Shown here one piece after another: positions 1 through 10,635 of a stretch of DNA of 64,000 nucleotides (position 1 is the stretch's first letter; each line of letters starts with the position of its first letter). A program made the translations under genes and the position numbers. The stretch is from Hydnum rufescens UP504 (Eukaryota > Basidiomycota > Agaricomycetes > Cantharellales > Hydnaceae), in assembly GCA_014904985.1 (NCBI GenBank), contig MU129065.1, positions 9,859 to 73,858 on the forward strand, in the 5' to 3' direction. The notes beneath the pieces are model-generated. The model was not told the origin of the DNA and did not search any database. It was given only the letters and a program-made list of their open reading frames with translations.

Positions 1-750
1 CGCAAGAATATCTCCTGAGGGCCCTTCAGCAATAATTTCCTCAGAAGGGAACTTCGCCCGCAACGCTGATGCTTAGGTGGATGGGTGCTGGAAGAGGATG
101 GTGGACCCAAGTCATCGTCATCATGTTTCAGGTGCACAATGCCCATACGTTCCTGTTGCGACCCGACTAAAGGCGCTTAAGTACAGCTTTGCTCATATTC
201 TGTGTTACAAATGATATTAGGACTGACTGCTATGGCACTGGAAGTTTAACTTGCGGAGGAGGGGGACAGTAGGACTTCAAGATGAAATAAAACAAGGCAA
301 GAACACTTGGTGATGATGCCTTGGTGTAGCGAGATCACAATAGAAACTACTTTGGACCTCTTAGGCTGGCTTCCACTACGCAGGAAGGGACCTAAGAGTC
401 TCAGACTGCTAAGTAACCACCAATGCCAACAGAGGCTGCTCACAGGGTCCTAACCCTAGGGTCAGCTCATGGAGCTCATTTTATTGTCCATTGGAGACTC
501 CTGGCTTCATGCATAGAAGCTCCTTGCAGTGCAGCAATCTGTTTATTCAGCTGCTTTAAGGCAGTATTGGAGCGCTCACATGCTGTATATAATATTGTAG
601 CTGCCCTGGAACTCCATCCTCATAGAGAATCAGAGCTGCTCATCTTCCTGTAGCTGCTGTTAATGGCCCAAGGAGCAGCTCCTCTCCCAGCAGCTACTAT
701 TATTGATATCTTGAGTTGCTCATTTCTCCATTCAGGAGCTGCTCAACTCA
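1..750. other. No supported gene
   Basis: I see no coding region here that I can support. Open frames are short, overlap on both strands and carry no recognisable motif. The 3' half contains scattered AGCAGCTGCT-like palindromic words that lead into the minisatellite that follows. It may include the 5' part of the KDZ-1 element, whose left end I could not find. Confidence 0.4.
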
Positions 751-855
751 CAGCAGCTGTCTATTTCACAGCAGCTGCTTGTCTCCCAGCAGCTGCTTGT
801 CTCCCAGCAGCCTGCTTGTCTCCCAGCAGCTGCTTGTTTCCCAGCAGCTGCTTGT
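751..855. repeat. 18-bp minisatellite (AGCAGCTGCT core)
   Basis: About five direct copies of an 18-bp unit of the form CAGCAGCTGCTTGTCTCC, with one 1-bp insertion in the third copy. The unit core AGCAGCTG is self-complementary. Short open frames through it (CWETSS or LPAAAC type) are low complexity and are not taken as genes. Confidence 0.85.
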
Positions 856-860
856 TGAGG

Positions 861-1165
861 TTGGGGACTGTTTGGGGGGTTAGGTTTAGGGTGATTGGGG
901 TTGTTGGGGGTTGGAGTTGACATGGTACAGGTCGGAACGTCCCCCCACAGCAGCTACATGTGAGGGTTGGGGACTGTTGGGGGTTAGGGTTAGGGTTAGG
1001 TTGGGTTGGTTGTTGGTTGGGGCTGTTGAGGTTGGAGTTCACAATGGTACAGGTTGGAACGTCTACCCCCATGCCTAGTAGTATAGTTGATGGTTGGGGA
1101 CTGTTAGGGTTGGGGTTTAGGGTTATGGAATTGGCTGGGTGTATGTCTACCCCTGGTTGGGGTTG
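861..1165. repeat. G-rich ~100-bp tandem repeat with telomere-like TTAGGG core
   Basis: Three diverged copies of a ~100-115-bp unit start with GGTTGGGGACTGTT (about 861, 965 and 1,091). Each runs into TTAGGG-like words and two end in a stretch reading GGTACAGGT.GGAACGT. The second copy has three consecutive TTAGGG units at about 984-1,000. TTAGGG is the usual fungal telomere repeat, but here it lies inside a minisatellite, so this is interstitial telomere-like DNA and not a chromosome end. Confidence 0.7.
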
Positions 1166-1220
1166 CTGACTAATCACCCTTACATGTGCTGCTGTAAGTA
1201 TGATTAGTCACCAGAAATGT

Positions 1221-1298
1221 TCCAATGGCAGGATTTGAACCTGTGACCCTCATTGTAGGGCTGGGATTTTGGCATTTAGACCACTGGACCTTCAACCC
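1221..1298 (-). tRNA. tRNA-like relic (Leu/Ser-type D arm), possibly a SINE head
   Basis: On the minus strand there is a perfect B box (GGTTCAAATCC) about 50 bp downstream of an A-box-like stretch (GGTCCAGTGGTC). The D arm resembles tRNA-Leu or tRNA-Ser. The T stem has one mismatch, and I cannot fold a clean 5+7+5 anticodon arm or assign an anticodon. It is therefore a decayed tRNA or a tRNA-derived retroelement head that may keep RNA polymerase III promoter boxes. I do not claim a functional tRNA. Confidence 0.4.
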
Positions 1299-1448
1299 CC
1301 TCCCACCCACCCATGATTTTTTGTACTACAAGTAGGCGCATTCAAGCCTAAGGTATATCAGCTAGTTATGCAGTAGATTGGAGCTGCTATGGAATGGGAA
1401 AGGAGCTTGCTGGCACTAAATGTCAGTAGCTGCATCCTGATATAGCAG

Positions 1449-4400
1449 TTGATTATTGGTCATTATAGGAGCTGCTGGGCTCTTTCCAGAGGGTTGCTTG
1501 GAAGCATAGCCACAATATTGGCCTCCACAGAAATCTCCTCTCCTTTAATTGATCTCCCATATCGTTCCCCTTCTCCCAACACAGGAGGTCCTTCAGAGCC
1601 AGAGGCATCGTTTGTCCCTCTAGTTCTTGATGACACAGCAGAGCCTTTGCATTCATCCAGAATTCATATTGCAACCGACACTCGCTCTCGCCATGCTCGT
1701 GGCAAGGCAGCAGCAGCTATCCGGTGGAATCATGTTGTTATCCCATCCCTCATTCAGCCTTTCATGTTGTTTGAGCGAGAGCGATTATTGCACCAGGAGG
1801 AACATATGGTTCAGGTTGAGGAGGCTTGCAGATGTGGGAAACAATGGAGACTCCTCAAAGTTCTTTGCATGTACTTTGAACGCTTGGAAACCATTGAATT
1901 CCATGTGTGCAGTTGTCCATCCTGGACTGCTGCAAGACAATTGGTACTGCGCGGTTTGTTCCCATGTGCCCCACTTCACCCTTCGTTGGCCGTCAGCATT
2001 GACATGTTAGAATTCGTGGCCGAACTCTTTGTTCAACAAGCTCCAAATGAACGAGCATGGGCAGCCACCTTGGAAACTTTCCTCAAGCGTCGAGGGTTCA
2101 AAATTTGGGGGAAATGATTCCTTACGTCGCCGCTTTGCTACTGCTCTTGCCCATACCAGGTGCTTGTCCGGGTGATCAACCAAGAGATGTCAGCTGTAGT
2201 TGAGAGTTGTCGAGGGCAGGTGCTGTCCACTAAGGGTGATGGTAGTGCAGGGTCCCAGGCAGTGTGTGAGGACAGTTTGAATCCTGAAAATTCCGCCATT
2301 GGGGGTAGTGAAAGCAATATCCACAAGCTTGATGTTGATATGCCTATTCCAGAGCGACAGTACAACAATGCCCATAGCGCGCTGGTCCATATCACTGTGG
2401 CGATGATGAACTCCCCAGTCTCTACCTCCAGTCTTGCTGTCCGTTGTGCTTTGGGGGCTCGCAGACTATTGGTCTCCCCCTTCAGGCTATCATGTGCATT
2501 GATGCAATTTTCAACTCAAGCGGAACCGAGACAAGGATCTGAGGAAGGATCACAAGGGGGAAACCGGATCTCGAGATCCTCTGATAGTTTCCCCACAAAC
2601 CATTTTGCTTGAGCAAAGCCAGGTTGACATCATGGAAGCAAGGGTCAATGAATTGTGGCCACCCCGATCAAAAGGGAGAGCAGAGCGGAAGTGGAAGGCT
2701 GATGAAGTGGATGATGACACTTCTAGTCCATTGGAAGATGACAAAGTAGAGGCAGGGCTTGATGTACCAAATTCTGTATTGGACAGATGCGAAAAATTGT
2801 TCATTGCTGCTGATGGGGACAGAGTCAAGGCATCAACACAATATTTTGATGACACTGGAGTGATGGCATGCTTGTGCTGCCATGACATACCCCTTTTTCT
2901 TGCAAACATGCGCACTGCAGGCGAGAAACAATTCTATGCCATTGCCCTGTTGGATGCACTGCTTTCTGAGCTTCCGAGACGTTGGCATATTGGCCTTTTG
3001 TATGATATCACATGCCAAATTCATCATAGTCTCCTCAAATGGGACTTTATTCCAGAGTGGGAGGGGCGCATTGAATTTGGAGTTTCTGTCTTCCATGCTT
3101 ATGGCCACCAGTGGACTTGTCAGCTTTGGTATCACCCTCGTAAATCTGAAAAGTGGGGACTGTCAGATGGTGAAGGATGTGAAAGGTTCTGGAGCCAGTT
3201 AAAGAGGCTCATTCCTGGTCTCCGGGTCACTGGTTATCACCGTCACTTGTTCATCCTTGATATCCAAGCTGAACATATCATGAAGTCCAAACTAGTTACA
3301 GTTGGTCGATGGCTGAAGGACAGGGTGAATACAGCGAGGGGACAGATAGCTGAGGGTGAAGAAGTCCTCGATGAGCGGTCAGTTCATGGCTTATTAAAAC
3401 AATTTGAGGACCAGAGGGCATTTCAAAGCAAACCAGTTGTCCGTCGGTCCAAGAACAGTGGGGCAGCATTGATAGATCGCATCCTTGTACTCCGAAACAC
3501 TGAGGCTTCGCTGAAGGAACGATTGAAAGAGTTGAGTGCTGAGTTGGAGGGTCTAGTTCAGAATCCAGATACCTGGTCTCTACAAGATGAGATAAATGGT
3601 TTGGTTTTGCAGACCAGGTGCAGTCTTACACGAGTAGAGGGGGATATCAAGAAAAAGACTGAAGACCTCCAACTCACTGACTTTAAGTCATTCAAGGACT
3701 TTCAGCGACTTAAAAAGAGTGCATGGCTCAACAAACAGCTCAATATCCACGTTGTCCTTGATCAATTACTTGTCAAACTCTGTGCATGTAAATTTGAGCT
3801 GGCCAATCTAGACCGTGGCCACACAAGCAGGGAACTTGACAACCAGCATCAGGATCATATAGAGAAGGCCACGAAAGGCGCGAACATGGGATTCAGGCAA
3901 CAATCAGGGCTTATGAACGTCTTCAGAGGGATATGATGATGATGAGGGGGAAGGATGGAGTTGCTAAAGATGCATATATCCCACCTGAAATCATGACCTC
4001 GGTGTACAAGTTGGATGTGGATGAGGACATCTGGCTGGCTCAAAGTATGGAGGGGTTGGCTCAGTTTCCAGGCGGGGTAGTGCCAGCATGGCTCTCGGAT
4101 GCTTCTGTGGGATTAGGGCGGCACAGGAGGTTGTGAATTGCAAGGAAGAATTGAAGCGCTGTGCAGCTGAGCACTCAAATCTTCGCCAATGGCTGGAGAC
4201 AGAGTACCTTGCCACACAATTCGTCTTTAATCATTCCACTAATGTGTGTGTCCAACATTTTGCACTCCAGAGACTTCACCAGTTCTTTGACCTTGTCTCT
4301 ATCTGGCAAAAGGATCTAGATGGTGTCCCATCTAATGCTAGCAGTGGTGGCATTTCCACATTTCTTCCTGAGATACCTCCCCCAATTCCTGGTATGGATG

Positions 4401-4564
4401 CTTGGGATCATGAAGTACCACACCTTATGGGCCTGGATGAAGAAGGGTACAGTAGAAGTGATGCCAGTGAGCGTGATATCGAGAGTGATGCTGGGGGAAG
4501 TTTATTGTCAGATGAAGAACAACTAGACTTTAGTTTTGATGTAGATATAATGTCTAAGTCATGA
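1449..4564 (+). pseudogene. KDZ transposase with CxC cysteine cluster (KDZ-1), frameshifted
   Basis: Cut-and-paste DNA transposase of the Kyakuja-Dileera-Zisupton superfamily. The N-terminal cysteine-cluster domain (about 1,720-2,117) contains CRCG, then CSCP, then FPCAPLHPSLAVSIDML. A CPLCFGG cluster lies near 2,440, followed by CIDANF-like residues (2,500) that probably hold the first catalytic Asp. The KDZ core (2,780-3,290) shows DDTGVMACLCCHD, GEKQFYA, LLYDITCQIHH, FHAYGHQWTCQLWYHPRK, and DGEGCERFWS with the expected catalytic Glu. The coiled-coil C-terminal part has DAYIPP and LDVDEDIW. It runs in one orientation but changes frame: a +1/-1 pair at 2,100-2,150, a lost base near 2,510, and shifts near 3,878 and 4,110. 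An open frame begins at 1,449 but not with ATG, so the true start is unknown. Compared with KDZ-2, the homologous blocks are all present. Confidence 0.9.
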
Positions 4565-4861
4565 AATTCTGAAATCCTTTAAGTTATGTTATGGCCAAGT
4601 TTCAGGCAACAGTACACCAGCAATACAGTAGGTGCCCCTCTTAAGTAACCCAAATTGGCCAAAAATGACCAGCTGTTGCCTGAAAAATGACCAGAAGGTG
4701 CCCAAAATTGCCCAAAATTGCCCAAAATATGTGGGCACCCTCTATTCAAAACACACTTTCTGGCCATACAACGGCTGAAAGCCATAGGCCACCTATTAGG
4801 TACCATTTCATGCCCCAAAAGTGGTACCTAACTTAGGTAGGGTATATAACTGACCAGCCTG
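4565..4861 (+). repeat. KDZ-1 3' region and right terminus with subterminal palindrome
   Basis: This is non-coding sequence after the transposase stop. It has tandem TGCCCAAAAT-like words (4,690-4,730) and a perfect palindrome with 10-nt arms, TTAGGTACCA (4,796-4,805) and TGGTACCTAA (4,822-4,831). It ends in ACTGACCAGCCTG at 4,861. That end matches, in reverse complement, the start of the inner KDZ element at 38,597 (CAGGCTGGTCAG). The next eight bases (TAGCAACT) are the expected target duplication. The left copy was not found and probably lies outside the window. Confidence 0.65.
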
Positions 4862-7800
4862 TAGCAACTCCACTTTGTTATGGGACATGATGGCATTGAC
4901 CCATTGGAGGCATCATATGAGATCAGAGCTAGTACTAAGGGCGTGCTTGATGAAGCCTCTTTCGAGCACATGCAGGGAGGGGTCCTGTCCCCTTGCTTGT
5001 ACGACATGTGAACATAGGTCAAACTTGAAAATGGAAGTGTTGAAAGTGATAAAGGCTCTATGGAGAGGGAAGTTTGTGTCCGTGGGGAGCAGTTGGGTGT
5101 GTCTGGTCCACTCGAATTTTCCTAAGGTGCCCCATTCATCGAGATGCTGCCACTGGTAACTGTATGGGTCTGAATGGAATGAGGGGATACCCTGAACTCT
5201 GGGAAGTGGCCCAGCTAGATTCAGGGTTTCGATACAGTATTCGAAACAGCGAGCCAGCTGGTACAGAAGGGATCCATAAGATGCTCGTCTTTCCAGATCA
5301 TCGACGTGGTCACCGTATTGGATGTGGCTTCTCAAGCCGTAGTCGGCTGGGGATCGGTCAGTGGCGTAATTGGTTCCTACGTGGAAACCTCTGTGAGGGG
5401 GGGCCAGAGGAGGAGGCAACGTGTCTTCTCTATAGGGCATATCAATTGGTTGCAGGGGTACAGAGAGTTCTTTCAACTTGGGGGAAAAAGGAGGAGTAGG
5501 CAAGGGTGACACACGGTTTAGTGGCATTAGCCTCGTGGTGTCAAAGGGGCTGTGTCACGGATGATGTCTATAGTTCTGCCAACTCCGAAAACAGGGGCAG
5601 AAATTTCGAGGGGGGCCTGAGTGTGGTCATAAGCTCACATTCCGGCTGCCTGTGGGGGCAGAGAGAACTTCTTCAGCGGCTGGGTGAAGGGCAGCTTTAT
5701 ACTCCCTGAGTTTCGAGAACGCATTACGCAGGCCAGCTTCTGGCTTGAACGTATCATGTTCTGGGCCAAAGCCTTTCCACCGAATGAGGTATTCCTGGTG
5801 TCACTGGGATTTATTAAAGCAGTGGCCCAGAAGCCATTCCACTTCATATTCCTCCATCTTTCTTAGTTCCCTCAGTTTGGGGAGCGAGGTTCTTGAGTCT
5901 TGCTTGCTATGGTGGTAACACTGCAGATGTTGGATGTTGACAATAGGGTGCATTTTGTATTCCCAAGGAATAGCTAGGTGGTATACTATGGGATTGATCT
6001 TTTCCATGATGCTGAAAGGACCTATGCGCCTTTGCACCAACTTCTTGCCAGTACCCTTGATGTCCACTAACTCCAGTGAGTGAGGATTCATGAGGACCTC
6101 ATCTCCCTCCTCAAACTCTTCTGGCCTCCTGTATTTGTCGTAAGTGGCAGCTTGCTTGGACTGAGCCTTTGTGAGAGCGTCTCAAGCCCTTGCTTGGTGG
6201 ACTTCCAGCTCTTCGATGAAGCTGGTTGTGAGACCATCTACTTCCCTGAACCGAGCAACTCCACACTCCATAGGGTCCATGGTCGAGGCAGGGGAATGGG
6301 GCATGTAGCCATGTAGCAGGAAGAATGGGGAGTATCCTGTGGCCGAATGGGGAGTGGAGTTGTAGGCAAAGGCGAGAGGCTTCAGCCATTTGGCCCAGGA
6401 TCGTCTATTACCTGCTGTGTATGCTCTCAAGGCCACTTCCAACATAGTGTTAGCTCGCTCAGTCTGACTGTCTGTTTGGGGGTGGTGAGAGGTGGATAGC
6501 ATTAATCCCAGACCTAGGTGCCTAGTGATAGCATCCCAGAATCCTTTAGACCACCGCGCATTGTGATCGGCGATCATTTTCTTGGGTATTCCTCTGCTGC
6601 AGACAATCTCATCTGTGAACAGCTTCGCAAAGCCCTCTTGATCCAGGTTGGAATGAGTGGGCAAGTAGTGAACGTATTTAGTGAGTTTGTCCACTATTAC
6701 TAGGACGGCATCGAAACCATCAGATTTCAGCAGACCTGTAATGAGATCCAGGGAGACCACATCGTAAGGCAGTAGAGGAATGGAATGGGGAAGAAGCTTC
6801 CCCTGGGGGCCTCGAGTATCAGGCTTTATTTTCTGGCAGACATCACAAGTTTTTGTAAAGCAGACAATTTCAGCCCACATTCATGGCCAGTAGAATCAGG
6901 CACTCAGCTTGAGGAAGAGCCTAGCCGCTCCAGCGTGGGCTGTTTCCCAAGGGGAGTCATGCGTCTCCTGTAGGAGGCGAAGGGTTTCAGAACTGGGGAT
7001 GCAGAGTCTAGCTACCCAGTCCGCGTCTCTGAAAATGAGCAGACCATCTTTACTCTTGTAGAATTGTTGTGCTACTTTCAGCTCCATAGAATCAGTATCG
7101 GCCGAACTCCAGATTCTCTTGAACTTTGGGTCCTCCCTGTATCCCTTGATAAAGGACTCGAGGTGAGCGGGGCTGATGGAGATTGAAAGCGACGCAGGTT
7201 GGAAATCCTCACTCGGAGGGTTTGACGTCTTGCCCCTGATTATTGCAGCCTTGGACATCTCTTCTTCTGTGGACAGGGAGGCCATGGGCCTGTCTTGGGG
7301 ATTAATGGCGTTGGGGAATTTCAGGGATTTGTGTGACCTTGTAGCGATAAAGGCAGCTTTCTCTGCCGGTATCTTATCCACTTGGGAAGTCCAAGCCATT
7401 AAGGGCTGATCTGGGGGCTGTTCTGGGAGAGAGAGTGTATCGTCTTTAACTGGAGACTGATGCGGCGGAATTCTTTTTAGTCTAGACAACAGATCTACAT
7501 TTGAGTGCACTACTCTGGCTCTGTGCACTATCTCAAGACCTGGGTAAGCCCCGAATACTGCCCCCCATGCCACTAGACGATGGTTGGCATTTTCGTAAGT
7601 TTGGGCCCATTGCAAGGCTGCATGGTCCGTGATCATGATGTTCTGTTCACCCTCAATGAATGGTTGGAAGTGTACGAGGGCTTCCTTCACTCCTAAGGCT
7701 TCTCTCTCTGTGGCTGAGTAGTTCCTTTCAGCCTTCTTGAGAGAGCGACTCCAGTAGGCGATCACTTGCTCGGTGAAAACTACCATATCTTCTGGGTCGT

Positions 7801-10348
7801 TACCCCATCCATTCGCAGCTGGTACGTCATCCGTTCGCTTCGATGCTCAGTGAACCAGCTGGGGGATGGGGTCGCCTGATTTGTATGCAGCCATAATACG
7901 ATCGTATGACTTTGTGCCTCATAGGTCCCTAAGCTTAATCGGCTGGACTTGCTGGAGGCTGGCACCAATGGCTACGTCTGAAGTGTCTGAATAAACCCTG
8001 TATGGGAGGCCGGCTATCGGATGTCCCAGCACTGGGGCTTCTGTGAGGCTTTGTTTAAGTTCCCTGAAGGCTGATTCATGCTCGGCTGCCCAGGACCAAT
8101 GCGAGTCCTTATGTAGTAACTCAAAAAGAGGAGCGGCCCAACCTGTGAAGAATGGGATGAAGTGCGCGAAGTACACTACCATACCTAGAAAGGTTTGGAG
8201 GGTTGAACGGTTCTTGGGGTGTGCTAGTTCTGTAACTGCTTGCACCTTCAGTTCATGGGTAGACAGCCCCAGTCTTGACACCTTTTGCCCTAGTAAGAGT
8301 ATTGAGGTGTACATAAAGTGGCACTTCTTAGGGGCTAGGGTCAGATTCACATCTTCGCAGGCTTGCAGGACTAGGTCCAAATGTGTGAGGTGTTTGCTGT
8401 ATGATTTCGAGTAAATTACTATGTCGTTGATGTACACTAGGGCGAACATCCATAAGTATGGCGCTAGAATCGACTGCATTATCCTTTGGAAGCTCGAGGG
8501 GCCGTTACGTAAACCGAATGGAAGGCGCTTGAACTGCCAAAGGCCTCTGTGTGTACGAAACGCCGTCTTTTCCACATCCTCTTTGCGCATGGCCATTTGG
8601 TGGAACCCACTTAGGGCATCAACAGCAGACATTACTTGTGCACCTGATAGAGCTTGGAGAATCTCTTGTTGTCAAGGAATGGGGAATTCATTGGGTATAG
8701 TTGCTGCATTGAGTTTCTGGTAGTCTACACAGAAGCAAGGTTTACTGTACCGATACACTATCACTACAGGGGCTGCCCAAGGGCTGGAGGAAGGTTCAAT
8801 GACTTCTTGCTGGATCCATTTGTCCATCTGCTCGTCAATGAATTGGTGCTTTGCTGGAGAGGCTCCATACATCGGTACAGAAATTGGGTGTGTGTCCTCT
8901 TTCAAATGAATGGAAGCCTTGGTGTCGAGCATTCCCAGGTGATTGTCGAATCCAAAGGCTTTAACATGCTTCTTTAACAGCTCTATTGTTTGTTTGCGAA
9001 TCTCCACTGGTGCATCAGCTGCGATGTCTACCAGCGATTCCAGTTCTTTAGATGAATGTGTCAAAGGATCTGGAGGCTCAGAGGTCTTGGGTCCCCAAAG
9101 ATCTTCTGGGCCCTCTGGTTCTATGGGGAAGTCATTTTCCTTGGAACGACAAGTGGGCCCCTCAGCTAAATCCTGTTCTCCTAAGGGACCTTGCGCAATT
9201 TTCTGCACTACTGATGTGACTGCTTGAGCCCTTTTCGAGAGTTCCTCTGAGTTCGCATCGAGGTAGGTGTCAGGTTCATGAAGGATTCCTAGGACATCTC
9301 CTTGACGAATCCATTTCCAGGATGGGGAGGGGTTCGCAACATCGAGGATAGGGCAGCTCGAGAGAACAAGACTAGAAGGGGCTGCCAGGAAGTAGCCATC
9401 CTTCATCTGCAGGGTGATCCTTTCCATGAACCAGTCCGGTTGGCCTTGGAACACCCCCTGTAAGGGAACTCACACTGAGTGGGCCAGCCTAATATGTACG
9501 TCCTTTAAGGCCCTGACGAAGGAGTCCTTAGGTGCCTGGTCAGCTCCCGTAGAGAGGTCCCTTTGCGCTGAGGTGGAGGGTTCCCGTGACACAGCAAGAT
9601 ATGCTGTATGGTCACATACTTTCTTGTTCTGTGCGGGCTTTACAGAGAAACCTGTGTCTGTACGTGGAGTGGAGCTGGCTGGAACTGCATAGGTCTCAGT
9701 AGGTTGTAGGACCAATACAGACATTTCCTGCGTGGTTTGGTGTACTGAGACTTGGTAGTTGACTTGGAAGTCTTCCCCTAGTAGTATTGGGACATTCATG
9801 CCCGGAATGACATACAGTTCCTCTCTGAATTCGAGGGTCCTGCCATCAATCGTCAGTACGAATATCAGCAAGTTGACATAGCCCAGGATCCTTGCTTTAT
9901 TCATCAGCTTGAAGAGCTTGAGCTTCATGCCCTTTTGTAACTTCGGGCGTGAACCCAAGGATTTATAGCACTCCTCGGAAATAAGGGAGATGTCTGCCCC
10001 AGAATCAAGTCGTAATTGAACAGGAGGTTCCATGAGGGACCCTAAATGTCCACCATAGATGCTCAAGGCAGTGATTCCCAATGCTGACTTCCTGGGAGGG
10101 GTTGTCCTAGCCTTCACGCAACGAATGATGCCCTCACTTCCCAGAGGCAGGCTGGGAGGAGTGCGATGGGTGGCTTGTTTCGTTCTGCTAGCCGTGAGCG
10201 CAGCTTTGACATGGAGTGCATCTTCAGGCTTGAATTCACTGGGGAAGAATTCTAGTTTGCTAGGCGATTCCCCTTTGACAGCCATGGACTCAAGGGGGAG
10301 AGCTTCTGATGGAGGGAAGTGGTCAGGAGGTTCTTTATCAGGAGCCAA
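4862..10348 (-). pseudogene. pol: Gypsy pol: protease, RT, RNase H, integrase, chromodomain, C-terminal extension
   Basis: Retroviral-type polyprotein in one minus-strand frame of about 1,830 codons. The aspartic protease has LDSGADISL (about 10,010). The RT spans about 8,900-8,000 with VDYQKLNAAT, LPFGLRNGP and the active-site box YINDIVIYS, where the usual first Asp is Asn. RNase H has ATEREAL and ITDHAALQW (7,700-7,600). The integrase has an HHCC-like finger (THDSP..AHAG..CDVC), then SLDL, IADHNARW and TERAN as the D,D,E core (6,800-6,400). The chromodomain (5,870-5,700) has EEYEVEWLL and YLIRWKGFGPEHDT. A ~200-residue extension without a recognised domain follows to 4,862. The frame has eleven stops, all TGA (low coordinates 4,913, 5,555, 5,627, 5,801, 6,182, 6,881, 6,896, 7,847, 7,919, 8,672, 9,470), and no frameshift. 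It is dead as read with the standard code. Confidence 0.92.
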
Positions 10349-10635
10349 TTCAGGTTGACATAATAATAAATTTTCATTCTGCGCTCAAGCTAGATTTACA
10401 TTGTGCAGTAGATCGGGGAGAGATTCTATATAGGTGGGCTTCTGACCATATACAATGGAGTCAGGCAGCGAAGCTGTGTTCACCTGCTCTGTTCTTGAAA
10501 ACCCGACTCCTCGTCTCGGGCGTCAACAGCTGCAGCATACGTGGCTTTGTAGTGCAGGGACTCGTAACATTGGTGCTCCTTATGTAGGGTCTTTCTATCT
10601 AGTCGACTGGAATATGCTCCATAGTGGGAGCATTC

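Noticed and set aside
861..1165. True chromosome end
   Set aside because: TTAGGG units are few, embedded in a longer repeat and flanked by ordinary sequence on both sides.
4862..10348. Alternative genetic code with TGA as a sense codon
   Set aside because: The window also has genes ending at TGA in sensible places, and the sites fit CGA to TGA at CpG. Kept only as an alternative to test.
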